A stretch of 64,000 bases of DNA from Acidiluteibacter ferrifornacis (GTDB lineage Bacteria > Bacteroidota > Bacteroidia > Flavobacteriales_E > Vicingaceae). The notes beneath the pieces are model-generated. The model was not told the origin of the DNA. It worked only from the letters and a program-made list of their open reading frames with translations, and did no database searches. A program made the position numbers and the translations under genes. Where the stretch lies: the NCBI RefSeq assembly GCF_009909615.1, contig NZ_WWNE01000003.1:283122-347121 (forward strand), read 5' to 3'. Shown one piece after another: positions 62,238 to 64,000 of the stretch (positions are counted from its first letter, which is position 1; each line of letters starts with the position of its first letter).

Positions 62238-62276
62238 AAAAATGCCTTTTCGTTTTGGGACGAAAAGGCATTTTTC
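62238..62276. terminator. Bidirectional terminator between convergent genes
   Basis: AAAAATGCCTTTTCGT pairs perfectly with ACGAAAAGGCATTTTT over a 6-base loop. It lies between the lipoprotein stop and the stop of the minus-strand gene at 62296. Confidence 0.88.
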
Positions 62277-62295
62277 ATTTACACTACTTCACTAC

Positions 62296-63369
62296 TTATT
62301 GCTCTTCTTTATTTATTATTTCTCTTTTCTTTACGATTATCGTCTGATCCAATTGACTTTGCAGAGGATTCAAATATGCATTTTTTAAAAGACTTATTAA
62401 TGCTTTCCAGGTCCCTACATTGGTGTTATCTAAGTTTCCATTGATTGGAATTTTTGAACCAATTTGGTCTTTACGTTGATTCTCTATTACATTTCCTGCT
62501 AAACCTATTAAGGCTTCCCATAGTTTGCCAAAAATATTTTCTTCTTCGTTTTTCCAATCCAATATTTTAATGTCTTTGGTAAGGGGTTTAAAATATCCAT
62601 CAAGGTTTTTATCAATTAAGGCCAATTCTGAATAGAGGCTCAAAGTTCCACTCTCTGCGTCTACTTTTGCATAAGCTTTAAAAAAGTCATTCAAAGCTGG
62701 TAAATTGACTTCATCTAATTTCAAATTGAAGTCAAAATCTGGAACCTGCTTTAAAATATTAATATCCATATCCAGGTCAAAATTCCCATCCCCAATCGTT
62801 CTACTTGTCAATATAATTTTTGAAGGCAGGTTTTCAGTATAATCTTTCGAATTATTCAAGTTTGTGGCTAAAGCATTCATCTCATTGAAATAAATATCCA
62901 CTTTAGGAGAACTATAATCATCTATATAAGAAACTTTCCCATTTATAATCTCAAATCGATTTATTTGGAGTGGGACTAAGTCTTTAATCGTTTGAGTCCA
63001 ATCATTTTCTTCTCCTGTTTGAACCTCCTCTTCTGAAGGTCCAGCCGCAAAATTGAGTTTAGGGTTTTCCAAAATAATTTCGCCAACAATAGAACCATCA
63101 AAAAGCGCTTTCCATTCTACAGAAATATCGATAACATCGATATCAACGAATGGTGTTTTAATGTCTTTTTCTACACTAAACAACTCTAACCCTATTATTT
63201 TATAGGCCCCTCGATATAAATGCAAATCAACATCGTCAATCGAACCTTCGTAACCCTCAATTTCGGAAAGTACCTTGTTCACATATTTAGTTACCACAAA
63301 AGGAAGAGAAATTCGAATGGCTAACAAAAGCACTACGACTCCAATTATTATTTTGGTTCGTTTTTTCAT
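62296..63369 (-). CDS. AsmA/DUF748-like membrane-anchored protein
   Basis: A 357-residue protein with one N-terminal transmembrane helix (about 7-26) and a periplasmic region rich in repeating beta strands (IDVIDISVEWKALFDGSIVGEI, then NGKVSYIDDYSSPKVDI). This resembles the DUF748 branch of the AsmA-like superfamily, which forms bridge-like lipid-transport structures between membranes. At this length it is too short to span the envelope. The gene stands alone. Assignment is moderately supported. Confidence 0.65.
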   Translation of the reverse strand: MKKRTKIIIGVVVLLLAIRISLPFVVTKYVNKVLSEIEGYEGSIDDVDLHLYRGAYKIIGLELFSVEKDIKTPFVDIDVIDISVEWKALFDGSIVGEIILENPKLNFAAGPSEEEVQTGEENDWTQTIKDLVPLQINRFEIINGKVSYIDDYSSPKVDIYFNEMNALATNLNNSKDYTENLPSKIILTSRTIGDGNFDLDMDINILKQVPDFDFNLKLDEVNLPALNDFFKAYAKVDAESGTLSLYSELALIDKNLDGYFKPLTKDIKILDWKNEEENIFGKLWEALIGLAGNVIENQRKDQIGSKIPINGNLDNTNVGTWKALISLLKNAYLNPLQSQLDQTIIVKKREIINKEEQ

Positions 63370-63610
63370 TTTTGGTTAATTGATTTTGATTTAACATTTA
63401 TTTATCAAATCAAAGCCCAATAAAACAAGCTAAATCACCAACCTAACAACACTCTAAAAAACAACGCATTAATACAGAATGAAAATCATATTATATTTAA
63501 ACCTGTAGAAATAACCCCACAAAATATTCCACAGTACTTAAATCTAACTACACTTGAATAAAGAATTTGAAAGTTCTACTATCGTTATAGAAAAAGTTTA
63601 AATTTCAAAA

Positions 63611-63655
63611 GAACCAAGGACCCTTCCCGATGCATCGGGATCAGATGCGCTAACC
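63611..63655 (-). repeat. tRNA-like fragment with a 16-nt palindrome in place of the anticodon arm
   Basis: On the minus strand GGTTAGCGCATCTGA (63655-63641) resembles the 3' half of a tRNA D-loop and D-arm running into an anticodon stem. It is followed by the perfect palindrome TCCCGATGCATCGGGA (63640-63625) and then AGGGTCCTTGGTTC (63624-63611), which resembles the variable region and T-arm of the tRNA at the window edge. At least 11 bases (GAACCAAGGAC on the plus strand) are identical in both and directly repeated. The fragment ends inside the T-loop. Confidence 0.6.
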
Positions 63656-63910
63656 TTTCCATCCTAATTCAACTATTTCCTGAATGAACTTTCTACTTTT
63701 CTGTTTCTTAATAAAGCGCTCCGCTTTTGACGAAAGTGTTGAATTTTCAAATTCAATGAGCTTTACTAATTCCCAAGGCTTTCCGCGTTTCGTCCAAATC
63801 TGATTTAATGCTGAATTATGATATCTCAATCTCCCCTCTGGATTCTCTGTTTTACCAACATAATACTTATCAATGCTTTTCGAATATAATATATAATCGT
63901 AGTAGGGCAT
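63650..63910 (-). CDS. Small GIY-YIG nuclease-like protein
   Basis: An 86-residue stand-alone GIY-YIG domain: YDYILYS (4-10) in place of GIY, YYVGKT (16-21) in place of YIG, catalytic-type arginine at 27 or 29 (GRLRYHN) and a conserved glutamate E64 (KAERFIKK). Such short proteins resemble SLX1/UPF0213 nucleases and may cut branched or flapped DNA. Its stop codon is the TAG in the tRNA-like block GGTTAG at 63650-63655. It lies 63 bases after the 3' end of a tRNA gene on the same strand. Whether it is a host nuclease or part of a mobile cassette is open. Confidence 0.85.
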   Translation of the reverse strand: MPYYDYILYSKSIDKYYVGKTENPEGRLRYHNSALNQIWTKRGKPWELVKLIEFENSTLSSKAERFIKKQKSRKFIQEIVELGWKG

Positions 63911-63938
63911 AAATCAAAAAAATACAGAACACTATAAA

Positions 63939-63968
63939 CAAAAAGAGCCGCACATAATGTGCAGCTCT
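63939..63968 (-). terminator. Terminator after the tRNA gene
   Basis: AGAGC-T-GCACA pairs with TGTGC-G-GCTCT across a TTA loop (944-968), followed by a T-run on the minus strand. It separates the tRNA from the GIY-YIG gene. Confidence 0.8.
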
Positions 63969-63972
63969 GTTG

Positions 63973-64000
63973 CTCCTCCTCTTGGGCTCGAACCAAGGAC
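63973..64000 (-). tRNA. 3' end of a tRNA gene, probably tRNA-Asn (cut by window edge)
   Basis: The minus strand carries T-arm CTTGG TTCGAGC CCAAG, then acceptor AGGAGGA and discriminator G, with no encoded CCA. The G discriminator and GGAGGA acceptor fit tRNA-Asn, which starts TCCTC in many bacteria, but the anticodon is outside the window. The T-arm is a clear match to a tRNA; the amino acid is a guess. Confidence 0.75.

Overview
The window is chromosomal DNA from an AT-rich member of the phylum Bacteroidota, most likely order Flavobacteriales. Four things point there: a complete sprA gene for the type IX secretion/gliding translocon, proteins ending in type IX sorting domains, promoter-like sequences of the Bacteroidota form (TTG about 17-23 bases before TAnnTTTG), and a caa3-type oxidase assembly cluster. 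Nearly all genes are intact and ordinary for the group. There are no rRNA genes, no CRISPR array, no complete insertion sequence and no phage block.

Layout. At the left edge (1-350, minus strand) is the start of metH, preceded by a SAM-I riboswitch, an antiterminator and an intrinsic terminator. From 374 to 4577 (minus) lies a cytochrome c oxidase cluster: ctaB, two COX3-type subunits, subunit IV, a SCO copper chaperone, a DUF420 protein and a small CxxC protein. From 4669 to 14995 (minus) runs one long tightly packed gene string: deoC, an aldehyde dehydrogenase, a catalytically truncated aldehyde dehydrogenase-like protein, cysQ, gmd, fcl, and two RemB/Wzi-like outer-membrane proteins on either side of a WecA/TagO-type glycosyl-1-phosphate transferase. 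Divergently, cysC-cysD-cysN (15123-17963) make APS and PAPS. Together the block looks like surface-polysaccharide synthesis with sulfate activation and recycling.

From 18009 to 30751 (minus) is maeB-ruvA-sprA-gcvH-vanZ-like followed by two tonB-like genes. A sirtuin (plus), a secreted type IX cargo protein, and the rimP-nusA-infB transcription/translation operon follow to 37188; the last has a candidate attenuator in its leader. From 37372 to 49585 come an MscS channel, an Omp28-like type IX cargo protein, a MORN-repeat protein, a glycerophosphodiesterase, three glycosyltransferases, a membrane polyferredoxin and an FAD oxidoreductase. A TMTC-like TPR membrane protein (49724-51799) ends at a 540-bp intergenic stretch holding a cluster of REP-like palindromes.

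The right part (52341-63910) holds rnr, marC, lipA and lipB tail to tail, a pseudogene with five stops in one preserved frame (56900-57592), rnhA, an M1 aminopeptidase lipoprotein, a biotin carrier protein, a lipoprotein and an AsmA/DUF748-like protein. At the extreme right is the most unusual structure: a small GIY-YIG nuclease gene between the 3' end of a tRNA gene (running off the window) and a tRNA-like fragment in which the anticodon region is replaced by a perfect 16-nt palindrome. This may be a minimal tRNA-associated mobile cassette.
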